This document shows, one piece after another, positions 38,891 through 49,997 of a DNA stretch of 64,000 nt. Numbering within the stretch: position 1 is the stretch's first letter; each line of letters starts with the position of its first letter. The notes under the pieces were generated by a model. The model was not told the origin of the DNA and searched no databases. It saw nothing but the letters and a program-made list of their open reading frames with translations. A program made the translations under genes and the position numbers. Source of the DNA: Maylandia zebra (lineage: Eukaryota; Chordata; Actinopteri; Cichliformes; Cichlidae); the NCBI RefSeq assembly GCF_041146795.1, contig NC_135187.1, forward strand, positions 19,440,056 through 19,504,055, in the 5' to 3' direction.

Positions 38891-41547
38891 TTGCCCTTGT
38901 TTTCTTACTTTACTCTTTGTATATTTGGATTGACAGTCCTAGAAGATGATGACTTCATGGCTTAGAGGTTTAAAACAGTGAACATGTAAGAGAAGAGCCA
39001 TGTTTTTTTTAATATCGAGGAGCTATGCTTGAATGTCTTTGCCAGTTTCGTCCTCCATTCATCTTCAAAATTCTCAGAAAAGAGAGAACATGAACTGACT
39101 CGTCTGTGCTTAAAGCCAGCTACTGTCCTTGTGAAATCACTTTATGTTTCAACCACAGAATGAGGGAGAAAAATGAATCCCCAAACAAAGCCTTTTATAT
39201 CACAAAGACTGGAGATATGGTGACAATTCACAGTGACGGAGGGGGAGAGGAGCTGCCAGTCTCAAGGGGGTTACCAGAGTTTCACAGATGGAATTTAACA
39301 CACATACACAATGAAACACACAGTTTGTAGTTGATCTTTAGATACGCTGCCCCCGCCCCCACCCCCCACACACAACTCTGTCTCCCAGGATACCGTTGAT
39401 ATTGGATCAGGAAGCATCAACTTCTGTTCCGGCTCCTGATCCTGGACGCACCACTGAAACGTAACAGTGCGTGTGTTTTCTCAAAGAGAGGACAAAAGCT
39501 CAGATGACTGCTAGGACTATATTTATTATTTATTTTGCCTTTATATCAGGAGGAATACCAGCTTTTTTAATATTTATTGTTATTTTATACACTTTAACTT
39601 CAGAGTACTTCAGCAGGGAGCTCAGAAGAGCCGTACCTGGAGCTGAACCAATTTTTTCTATTAAGGGAGAAAGAAGTGGAGACCCTGGAGGGTTAATGTG
39701 GATAATTTCTCTGCCATTTGTTGCTAATTTTCGTGAAACTTTGTTAGAAATGTGGGTCACAGGCAAAATAATATCCAGTGCTTCACTTTCTTCATGAGGT
39801 TTTGCAGCACGACACTTCCACTGATGCAATCACATTCACATTGATTCAGTCTTTTGGATCGAATCCTTGGCCAGATAATATTAACAAGTTTAAATCAGGG
39901 TAAATATCTCAGAGGTGGTAATTTTTGATTTACGTGTTCACATAATTGCACTTCATGTTTCTGACCAGCAGATGTGGCTCCTGTACTCACTATATCTTCC
40001 TGCCTGCAGAGAGGACTTGGTTCCATGTGGTTTTCTTGAAAAGGGCTAAGCGATTCCTTGGAAGAGCCATCCAGCTACAGAAACCTGAATCAGCTGTAAG
40101 ATGCGGTGCTGTGTTTCTCTCTGACTGCTTTTTGCAAAACATACAAATTCCAAAGAAGACGACAGGTTGACTCAGCACTCTGTCCTTGAGTGACTCAGTC
40201 TGTTTTTCCTCTTTAAAGCTTGTCGATAGGTACTGGAGGATATGCAGAGTAAATCTAGGATTTTGAGCTTAGGCGTATCAGATGCGGTAAACAAATCAAG
40301 TCAGTGCTGGTGCTTTCTAATAAGCTAAAAGCCTTTCAGAGACGAACTTTTGGGTTGGCACGCTTTAAGAAATCTTATTTTAATTATGCTTTCTCTATCT
40401 TTTTAACTTACTTTTAAATTAGCCAGGATGCTTCTCTGCATGGACTCTCTGAACCCAGTGGCTAAAAGAGTTGCACTTTATTAGTGTTACTGGTTAGTAA
40501 CCATTAACGAGAAGCTGCTGTTGCGCATGTCATAACAGGCACCACACACCCTGGATGCCATCTGTTTGGGCTCCACTCATCCAAACATCCATGACATTTA
40601 AAAGCTCTGACACAGTCAAAGTCAGGCATCTTTTGACTAACCCAGGCATATGCAAACGTTACTGTCAAAGGAGCCATTTTTCATCTGTATGAACCCCATA
40701 ATCATATTTAGGTTAAGTATATACTAACTTATCCGTATTATATGTGTAAATATTTTCTTACTATTACCTTTTTGCCATGTGTGAACTCTGCAGCTGCAAA
40801 GTTGCATTACAGAAACAACATGTTTTGTGCCGATTATTAAATTATAGAACCAAATCAACAACAGTTGTTTTTCCATTATTTTTTTTTATTATCAACATAA
40901 CAGAACAATTATGAAGTGGAGGAAAAACAACCCATTAGCATGTTTAGGCCTATTTTGAAAATGGAGTAGCTATAAAGCCACGCAGGCCACTTTGAACCCT
41001 ACCAGTGTTTGTGCAGATGAATCAGAGTAAAAGTACTCCACTGTGTTCACAAATAAAAAAAATATAAAAGCTTTGAAAATAGAAACATTTAAAAACAGCC
41101 TTCAGCTAATCAGGAAGAGCACTGAGTCAATAGTGTTGGTGGAGGAAGCAACATACTGTTAAATTCTTTATTTTCTACAGTGACATCCACAGCAGGACTC
41201 CAGATGAGCCATTTGTATACACGCATCCATGTTAACCACCGCTACTAAAGTTCCTCAAAACTACAAAAGTCAGGCACCAGGTCATAAGTGTATGGGGTGA
41301 CCCACAAAATTCTATTTACCAGTTGAAAGCTGGAGAATAAGTCCTGTGCAAAAACGAAAGAAAAAAATCGTCATTACCACGTTCATATTCATCTGGTTTT
41401 TGCCAAAGACTGGAAATGATCACAGACTGGTCACATGAGCCACATGTCCGTGGCTGACTAGTCATGTGATGCCACACATGCCTCAAACTTAGACACAAAC
41501 CACAAGTGACAGTCGGGTCATTACAGTCTGTCTCTCTCCCTTTCTAT
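38891..41547. other. Gene-free intergenic DNA
   Basis: No exon with family similarity or good splice signals was found on either strand. A frame at 39471-39797 is open by chance. Confidence 0.45.
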
Positions 41548-42240
41548 CGACACTTTATTAGGTACCCTTTCGTAGCACTGCGTTGGACCCCTTTTCCCTT
41601 CAGAACTGCCTTCATTCATGGTAGATTCAACCAGGTGCTGGAAAATCCTCCGAGATTTTGGTCCATTTTTACACGATAGCATCATACAGCTGCTGCAGAT
41701 TTGTCGGCTGCACATCCGAGATGGAATTTCCCGTTCCGCCTCATCCCAAAGGTGCTCTATTGGATTGAGATCTGGTCAATGTGGAGCTCATTTGAGTATA
41801 TAGAACTTGTCGTTTTCAGCAAACCATTTTGAGACGATTTGAGATTTGTTATATTGTGTGTTATCCTCCTGCAATCAAACTTTAAAAGGTACAGTGTGAT
41901 CATAAAGGGATGGAATGGTGAGCAACAATAATCAGGTACCCTGTGGCCCAAAGTGTTCCCAAAATTATCCCCCACACCATGATATCCCCATCAGCAGCCT
42001 GAACCATTGATTCAAGGCAGGATGGATCCATGCTTTCATGTTGTTGTTGCAGCAGAAATCAAGACTCATCACACTATGAAATGTCTTTCCAATCTTCTGC
42101 TGTCTACTTTTGGTGAGCCCATATAAATTGCAGCCTCAGTTTCCTGTTCTTAGCTCACTGGAGTGATACCCAGTGCCGTCTTCTGCTGCTGTCCATCTGC
42201 TTAAAGGTTTTGCATGTTCTGCATACCTTGGTTGAAACAA
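41548..42240 (-). mobile_element. Tc1-like transposon relic (family B, copy 2)
   Basis: It begins with the terminal-repeat word CACTTTATTAGGTAC at 41551 and contains CCAAAGGTGCTCTATTGGAT, CATAAAGGGATGGA, then TTTCCTGTTCTTAGCTCACT, all of the family also seen at 7329-7978. The minus strand encodes fragments of the transposase, including RRIFQHLVEST near its end and SPFHPFMITLY. Frames are broken many times and the far end is missing. Confidence 0.85.
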
Positions 42241-45200
42241 TTGAACAATGACAAACTTCTTGAATCTTGAATCTCATAAAACATGCCATGCTGAAAGGTG
42301 GGTGCACAATAAATAACACGTTTAAAAGTCTGTCGCTCATTCTGCAATCTGAGTCATGCTGATTTATGATGTTCATAATCACCCTGTAATTTTCTATCCT
42401 GAGCGCCGCATAGACAAATCAGTGTGAATAAAATTATATAAGCATTGCCGAGAGAGAAGCCGACATATGAACACACTACAGAAGGGAGTGGCAATTTCCA
42501 GATGTTTATTTAGTTGTATTATTCCCACACTCACATAAAGTTCTATAGAAAAACCCCAAAACACCCTTCTATGCTTGTGAAATTGGTTTTAGCCTTGTAG
42601 TTATGTGAGGTCAGCGTACATGTATGTTCACACATGCACTCCAGCACACATCCCTGCTTGTGCTGTGTTTTGAGGACAAACACTCTGTGCAGGCTTCTCC
42701 TAGATAGCTATAGGGGCTTTATCTGCAGTTGACAATGCAAACAGCAGTTTAACTGATTTTGTTCTGTATTCAGATTGAACAGGCTGAGCCCAAAAGAAGC
42801 TTAGAGGTGATAATTATATTAACCAAGATTAAAATAAAGACACGGCTCATGTACCTGCTAGTGCAAATGTTGGTATGCTATCTCTGTTTACTTACGCTTA
42901 ATAGTGTTTATACTGCACTTGAACTTATGGTTTTACCCAGCACGGCTAAAGTTTCCAGCACACATATGTAAGTCTTTATGAAGAGGGGATTTTACGCCTC
43001 AGACTCCCAGAAAAAACTCTATGTGAGTTATAACCATAGTGGCATCCCAGAGCACTATATCACAGGATTGCATAAGATCAAACACACACCCACACACATT
43101 TGGAAAGATATTTCCACAGACACTGACAGGACTGACGTGTTCTTTTTTAATTTTAGATTCTAGCCTTTATAGGCAGAAGAACCCCCCCCCCCCCCCCCCC
43201 CCCCCCCAAACAAGTAAAATAATCTTTCAATTTTTAACCATATATCCATACATATATACATATATTTGAGTGACATGTTACCACCTATGTAACTGTTTAA
43301 ATAATAAAATCCAATGTAGGCAAATGAGGGTAAGAGGAAAAGCTGGAACTAAACGATTTTAACCTTTCACCTCCTCTCTCTCTGTCCTCTCCTCTCTTTT
43401 TTCCATGTGTCCCTCTCACACCTGTTCATGTCAAGTGTCAGACCCGTGCGCACCACTGATTCGTTCCAGCGCGCACACATGTGCCAGTTTAGACACACTA
43501 CTTGACACCAGCAAAGGGAGGCCCGGTGGAGGACAAGGGCAGTAGGACAGAGTGTGTAACATGGTTCGATAAGTATTCACTATTGACTTTTGTTGCCCAC
43601 TCTGTCTGCCCGTGTGTGTGTGGTTTGACAGTGTGGTAGTTTTAATGCATGTTTGCTATTACACAACGTCCACAGATCTGACCATGCATTAGCAGATAGG
43701 GGAGAATTTCGTCACATTGAGAGAGACAGATAGATAATAAGTGGACACTTGTGCTTCTGCACGGAGGCTAGTTTATGATGCCCTTTGGGGACTTGAACCT
43801 GACTGCACACCAACCCATAGGGACTTATATCACAGTGAGGACGAAAACAGGTCTTTACATCTGTACTTGTGAGGAGTGATTTGAATTTTTGGTTTTTTTA
43901 AGTTTTAGGCAGGAAATTACACTTGACCTGTATACACATCTCAGAGTGACGTTTTCAGGACTGGATGTTAGTGTTAAAGTTAGAATTAGTTTGAAATGAT
44001 TTTTGACATGGTGAGAAATGCTTTCATGCTAAGAGTTGAATTAGAAAATTATAACACTCTCATTCAAAGTAGTCTCTCTAAGTAGGGCCTTATTTTAGGA
44101 GCGTACTTGGACAATACCAGGAGCGTTGTCAGCTAAGACTACAGCTGAATCCACACAGGAAGCAGCTAGCATCCAGAGCCATTGGAAGGATGGTATTGAT
44201 AAGAGCTGCACCGTCTTCAATCTCTCCAATGGACCATTTTCAGTTAAAGCAATGGTGGCTCATCACAAGCCTCGCAATATTTCTGAAGGTTTCCAATATA
44301 TGGTGACATATATAGCAGCACAGAAGTGTGAGATACATTTTTGAAAGGTGGGAAGTTAAAAAAAACAAACAAACAAGTCTGTATGTTATTACCACACATT
44401 TCAACTGCCTGCTAAGCCTTTGCAGGAACTATTTGAAAGCTACATGAACCACATGACGACTTTGATTTCTGAACGCCCGCTAACAGGACTCTGACTTACT
44501 CAGGGGCTCTGCTTGCATCCATGTAGACCACAGAACGCTAAAGAATTAGCTTTGAAGGAATTATTTGATGTATGGTTTGTGTTTTGTGACAATATTTGGA
44601 CAACACCAGGAGAGTTGCCAGCAATTGGGGCCTAGAACATCCACTAGGGACCAACTGTCAGCTTCAAAGCAATGTGCTTCTTCCTGCTTTCTGTGGGGAC
44701 ACAGCCTAACACTAGTTAGCTAGCTTGGTTAGCCTAGATACTACACAGTGGTATTAAATGAGACTAATCTACCAAAAACTGCGTTCTTTGAGTAAAACTG
44801 AAACATCAACCATCTGTAACTCAAAAGCTTAATAATACAGACCTGAGTACTATAAAAAACACATGAGTACTATTTTTAAAAAGGAGGAGAAAAAACACAG
44901 CTGTAATGGGAAACCTTGGGAAATATTCCATTCAACCTAGTCCAGCACAAGCTACAGCTAAAGGTTTTTCATTTAAGCTTTTTTCTTTTCTGGAAAAAGA
45001 AATTTTTTTTAACTATGTTAACTAGAGAGGTTTATATGTGCTCCCTGGTGTACTTTTTTAACTCCATTATCTCCAGTTTTATTGTGACTACAGCATAAAT
45101 GCTCCAACTATGCATGTGTGTCCATCAAGCAGACTCCAGTGGACTTATAAAAGTATAACTAGAATGAGTGCTTGTGCTTGGCATCTGCAGCTGTCTGAAC

Positions 45201-46159
45201 TTATCTTTGGACAGATGCCTTGTCTAAATAGTTACTCTAGGTTCTGTGCTAAGCTAATATTTTATTGCCTGGATCTCTCCGCATTTTTCCTAAAATGCTG
45301 CTCTATTCCTATTTAGCTTGTTTCTGCTGTATGATCAGGAACTACGAGAGCAATGAAAAGACCGAAGAACAATGTGCTTCCATCAGTGAAGTCTTGCCCT
45401 CTGTGTTCCTGTTTTTAATCTCCCAAATGTGTTCCCCAAAAGTGTTTCAGAAATGGATGGATGGATGGTACCTTTTCTGTCAGGAAACTCCACATTTGGT
45501 GGAGTATTTGCATTTTCTGCACCAGGAAGATGTCTGACTCCAAACATAACAACAAGGTGTATTTATTGAGTCTTACAATGCAGTTATTATGCTATAACAT
45601 CTGGATCTGATTCTCCGGACTCTGCAAAGTTTCCCTTTCGCACATGCAGCAAACTAAGGCAATCCACTTTGTCAGATGTGTTGTTGCAAAAGCCAGAAAT
45701 TCTCATTTAGCTTGGTAGAGCTGAAAGAGAAATGACTCATGACATCCACTAACTTGCTGTGAAGTCTGCAGACAAGGACCTGCTCTGTCCTCCAAGAGGT
45801 CTACCGAGATATTACGTGGACTTTGTAGCAGGGATCTGATAGGGATCTGAATCAGAGTGGTCTGCTTTTACTTTCCCCTGTGTCACGTCTAACAAAATGA
45901 AAAAAGTGTCATGGGGGGACCCTAAGATAATGCTGCCAATTACAGAAAAATCTGGAATTTAACAAAAGGAAAATTCCTAAAAATAAATAAATAAATAATG
46001 ACACTGGAAGGCTGGTCTTTGATCCACCTATTCCTGGTACATTTGAGACTTCCCTGGTGAAGGCACAGTCTGCTCGACACGCTAACAGCTGCAGGAAAGA
46101 GAAATCATGTAAATGTATTTGCTCGGGTGAAAATCACCCAGCGATAGTGTTCTGGGGTT
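42241..46159. other. Gene-free intergenic DNA
   Basis: No gene is seen. It contains a 26-nt C homopolymer at 43182-43207, a diverged direct duplication (44107-44133 and 44596-44622, with similar flanks), a GGAT-repeat near 45455 and an AAAT repeat near 45978. Confidence 0.45.
43182..43207. repeat. 26-nt poly-C homopolymer
   Basis: An uninterrupted C run. Such tracts can form i-motif/G-quadruplex structures and are also prone to length error in sequencing. Confidence 0.9.
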
Positions 46160-46360
46160 AATACAGATCAATTCAATAGTAACAAATCACAGCAAAAATC
46201 ACCTGAAGGCGCTTTGTATTGCAAGTCGTTTGAAACTGTAATCAAACAACCCTATGAACAAGCAATTTGTCAACAGGGAAAAACTACCTTTTAACAGGAA
46301 GAAACCTCTGGCAGAACAAGGAAGGGGCAGCAATCTCTAACCGGTTGGAGATGAACAAGT
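46160..46360 (+). repeat. Interspersed repeat (CAATTC/TTTTAACAGG family), copy 1
   Basis: GATCAATTCAATAG, AACAAATCACAGC, GAAGGCGCTTTGTATTGCAA, CCTTTTAACAGGAAGAAACC and CTCTAACCGGTTGG appear in this order. It is a frequent fish repeat in which AATTCAATTTTATTTATATAGC leads and AACCGGTTGGGG ends. Two further copies or part copies lie at 55660-55735 and 56100-56310. Confidence 0.6.
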
Positions 46361-47204
46361 TTTGTATTTGTGTCTAGAAAACAAGCACTATAGTAACACA
46401 CCAGCACTCTTATCTTCACAGTCATAACTGCAACACACGTCTGCCAGCATACTCGGACCTGTATCTGTGTTTACAAGCACTCTCACAAACACACATACAC
46501 ATTTGGTTACACTTTTCACACTTTGGTGAGCCACATTTAGGTCATCAAAATAACCGGCAAACCACACAGTGCAGGTGGATGGAAACCCCCCAGGTGGAGA
46601 GACCAGAGATGAGGAGAACAACTAGGGAGTAAAAGTAGGGCAGAGAAAATACGACATTTACAACCAACAGCTGCAAAAAAAAAAAAAAAAAAAAGACTCA
46701 ATGGTGGGCCTCTTTTCCCTCAGGCTCACCTCCTCGTACTCCTCCACCTCCTCCCCATTGACTTCTCCACTCTGCCCTTTCTCCCTCTTCTTTGATTTCT
46801 CTACTAAAGCCCTCTCTGATCCTTCTCTTTATTATGGCTGATAATACGAACAGAAAGCAGATGCAAACAAACCTTTCAAGCAATTCAAACACAATTTATT
46901 TGCATGGCGATCACTTTGACAAAACCAAGGCTATCACGTGTTCTCTTTTTGCTCCCCCCTCTCCTCCCCATCCCCCGCCCGGCAGTCTGTGGGTGACACA
47001 GACTGATGACATCACGAACAGCCGGTACATTCAGCCAGTAAGATCACAGCAAAGCTGGTGGTGCTTTACATTACTCCCCCTGTCTCTTTCTCTCGTCTCT
47101 CATTCTGACGCTCCCCTGCTTTGCCGCCTCTCTCTCTCCCTCACACACACACACACACACACCGTCTTTCTCTCTCGCCCTCATTCCTCCGCACCGCTGC
47201 AGAC
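46361..47204 (+). promoter_or_regulatory. fabp3: fabp3 5' flank
   Basis: The flank has a 20-nt-plus A run near 46673-46694, an E-box CACGTG at 46935-46940, a CT-rich tract and a (CA)n just before the start codon. No TATA box is obvious. Open frames across it are low in complexity and unlike any protein. The transcription start was not located. Confidence 0.35.
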
Positions 47205-49748
47205 ATGGTCGATGCTTTCGTTGGCACATGGCTCCTCAAGGAGAGCGATAAATTTGATGATTACATGAAAGAGCTGGGTAAGTGTTCCGTGTACTTCTAT
47301 TTCTTTCTTCTTCTGTTTTTTTTTTAATGCACGCACATTGCGCAGGGGAGTGCGCGCATGCGTGTGAAACAGAGGATGCAGCAGTAGTGCCAGTGCTGCA
47401 AGCGAGCGCATGTTGAGACGGGTTTGAGGCGAGCTGAATGGTATAAGGTGTGTTTCATATGTAAACTGTTTTAAGTAGCTTGTTGATACAGGGTGTGGGA
47501 AAAAATGATCAATCATGGGAGCAAATAAGGGAGGCTTCAAATGGAGAAATAAAGGGGTAGGCTGTAGAGTAAAGGGTGGAGCGAAGCGTAGGTTGGGAAC
47601 AGAAATACAGCAGGAGAAGATGGGCACCAGAGGGAGGGAGGAAAAAGAGGAATCATGGCTGACCACATGGGCCAAGTGCTGGAAAGGAGGGAGGACCCCC
47701 CCCCCCCCCCCCCCCCCCCCTTTTCTTTTTTGAGTGAAGAAAAAAAAATCAGCCCCACTGTGGGAATCACTGAATGGCATTCATACACACAGACACACAC
47801 AGTGTAGTATAATGTGGGTGACCTTCGCTGAAAGCTGTTCATTGTGTGAGGTCATGGGAGGAGCTGAATATCAAGCTGGAAGGAGGAGCTGGTGGGACGG
47901 GAACATGGAGATATAGTTTGGCTCCTGGCACACACATGGCTGTGGAGCGTGGAATGGAGGCAGGTGGATGGAGTTTGTTTTACAGCTGTGTAGAGCCACA
48001 TCACCATCGACGTATTTCCTCTGATCACGGTAACAAGCAGACGCCCTTTAACCTCTAACCCCAGTCCTTTTAATCGATGAGGCATCTACACACACATGTG
48101 CTATGGGAATGTCGCTGCTGTAAATGAATTGGGTTGTTAACTTCAAACAGAAACAGATTTTTTCCCTTCAGTAAAAGAAATGGTGCGAATCACGTTTACC
48201 CAGAGAAACAAATTCACTCAATCCCTCATACACACACAAACGCACACCAGGAAAGCAGGTAATAATTTGCACACACACACATGCCCAAACAGGCACTCTC
48301 CCAGGTCAGAGGGACTCTGCAGTGTTTGAAGAACGTGCAGCACGCTTAAGTGGCTGATAAAGGAGAGATTAGAGGGCATGTCAGATGAAGGGCAGCCCGG
48401 GGGCAAACCAACGGCTTTTGCTCTGGATGTGCAACAACATATTCCTTTCGGTATCTGTAAACACTCCCAGGACGTTTCCTTTAAGTCGGGTTAGAATATC
48501 TCAACATCTGCTTGATACACTGGTACAACCTTTGCCCCTATGTGAGAGGATCAGTGCCAGCGGCAGAGAAACAGGTTGAGTCTCTGCCTCACCTTTAGAC
48601 TTGTTTATTTCCCACGGGGATAATCCACCCTCAGCACACCTCACCTGACTTACCTGGTTGTTTTAAATTTGTGTTGTTACACAGGCGTGGGCTTCGCTAC
48701 ACGGAAAGTGGCCAACCTCACCAAGCCCACCACCATCATCTCAGTGGACGGCGACACGGTGACGCTGAAGACTCAGAGTACCATGAAAAACACAGAGCTC
48801 AGCTTCACGCTGGGAAAGGAGTTCGATGAGACAACCGCCGACGACAGGAAGGTCAAGGTGAGAGGTCAAAGGTCCAATTTGAACAATGCAAAACCTTGCA
48901 TTTAGCCTTTTATGAAAGAGGTTTTAAGCAGGCTTCGTATGAGGTAAGGAGAAGTCTGCTGGAACCTCCCTGCACACTGGAGAAGTAACCATACAGAAAT
49001 ATGGTGTGATAATTAAAGTGCACAGGCTGATGGATCGCCGTGGAAACAGTCGTGATGGGATGACATAAAGCTTTGGGAAAGAGATAAAGTTGAGTGCGCG
49101 GTAGCGTTTAAAGGGAACGTTACGGGGGAAAGGAGCAAGGAGCATACACTTTAACTAAATGTATACTGCAGAGTGTTTGCTGATGGCAAGAAGCTGTGGC
49201 TATTGCGAGCTCACATTCAGACTGATGTCTCTGTGGGCTGTTGCACGAGCACATGAATTACCCAACAAGTCGTTGTCGTCCTCTCTGATTGCACAGTTCC
49301 TTTGCGTTGCATTCTTTAATATGTAACTTTAGGTATTCTTTTACAAGCTTGCCATGAGATGGGAAAAGTGCGGTAGCTGCCTATAAAGATGTCTGCGCAA
49401 TGGTGAAGCGCACAATGAAATAACAGAAAGCCGAACCACTGATTTAAATGATCCTCACTCGCTCGCTGGATGTGTGTCTGACTCTCGTTTCTGCTCCCCG
49501 CCAGTCTATTGTCAAGATAGAGGACGGGAAGCTGGTGCACATTCAGCGGTGGGACGAAAAGGAGACCAGCCTGGTCAGGGAAGTCAACGGCAACGTTCTC
49601 TTGCTGGTCAGTAACCCACCCCCCCAAAAAAAGAATAATTCAAATGTAACTTCTGTATGTATGTGTATGTAACTTCTCTTCTCTCTTCAAACAGACACTC
49701 AAACTCGGAGAGGTTGTTTGCACGCGTCGCTACGAGAAGGCAGAGTAA
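47205..49748 (+). CDS. fabp3: Heart-type fatty acid-binding protein
   Basis: Four exons (47205-47277, 48685-48857, 49505-49606, 49695-49748) give 133 residues, with the exon sizes (73, 173, 102 and 54 nt) and phases that are standard for this family. The protein starts [20 protein letters not shown], has [15 protein letters not shown] and [10 protein letters not shown], and ends [10 protein letters not shown]107, R127 and Y129 (counting Met) are in place to bind the fatty-acid carboxylate. These cytosolic beta-barrel proteins carry long-chain fatty acids to mitochondria and nuclear receptors. FABP7 and Fabp11 are close relatives; the VCTR-YEK ending and the neighbours zcchc17 and snrnp40 (as on human 1p35) favour fabp3. 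Intron 1 contains a 25-nt C run. Confidence 0.95.
47278..48684 (+). other. fabp3: fabp3 intron 1
   Basis: About 1.4 kb with a 25-nt poly-C tract at 47696-47720. A long minus-strand frame across the left part is antisense and of low complexity. No other feature was recognised. Confidence 0.6.
48858..49504 (+). other. fabp3: fabp3 intron 2
   Basis: About 650 bp of unique DNA. Nothing recognisable was seen. Confidence 0.6.
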
Positions 49749-49991
49749 AGAAAAAGAAATCCCACAACATTTCAGCAGCTACCTGCATCAACTAAAATCC
49801 CGCATCCCAGACTCCTTAACACTTCTTCAAAACAGGCCAAAAAGAAAAACAACCCCACCTCCTCATATGGCTGCTATCGACCCCCGTCATTGTCCCTTTT
49901 AGTATTAATTTAGTATTGACTGTGACCTCCGACTCCTTTTCTTCCTCCCCACCTCCTTTATACGTTGTTCATTCTACTGTAAGAAACAATG

Positions 49992-49997
49992 AATAAA
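49992..49997 (+). terminator. fabp3: fabp3 polyadenylation signal
   Basis: AATAAA lies 244 nt after the stop codon. Another AATAAA-type word near 50139 may be used as well. Confidence 0.6.

Noticed and set aside
39471-39829. Hydrophobic frames on both strands that could suggest a membrane protein
   Set aside because: AT-rich DNA gives hydrophobic codons by chance; there are no splice signals, homology or nearby exons.
46792-47268. 158-codon frame upstream of fabp3
   Set aside because: Low-complexity Pro/Ser/Leu/His sequence ending in the CA repeat. It overlaps fabp3 exon 1 in a different frame.
47181-47780. 199-codon minus-strand frame in fabp3 intron 1
   Set aside because: It runs through a poly-G tract and poly-A, has no similarity and is antisense to a certain gene.
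47205-49748. Assignment as fabp7 or fabp11
   Set aside because: The MVDAF start, the VCTR-YEK ending and linkage to zcchc17 and snrnp40 fit fabp3 better.
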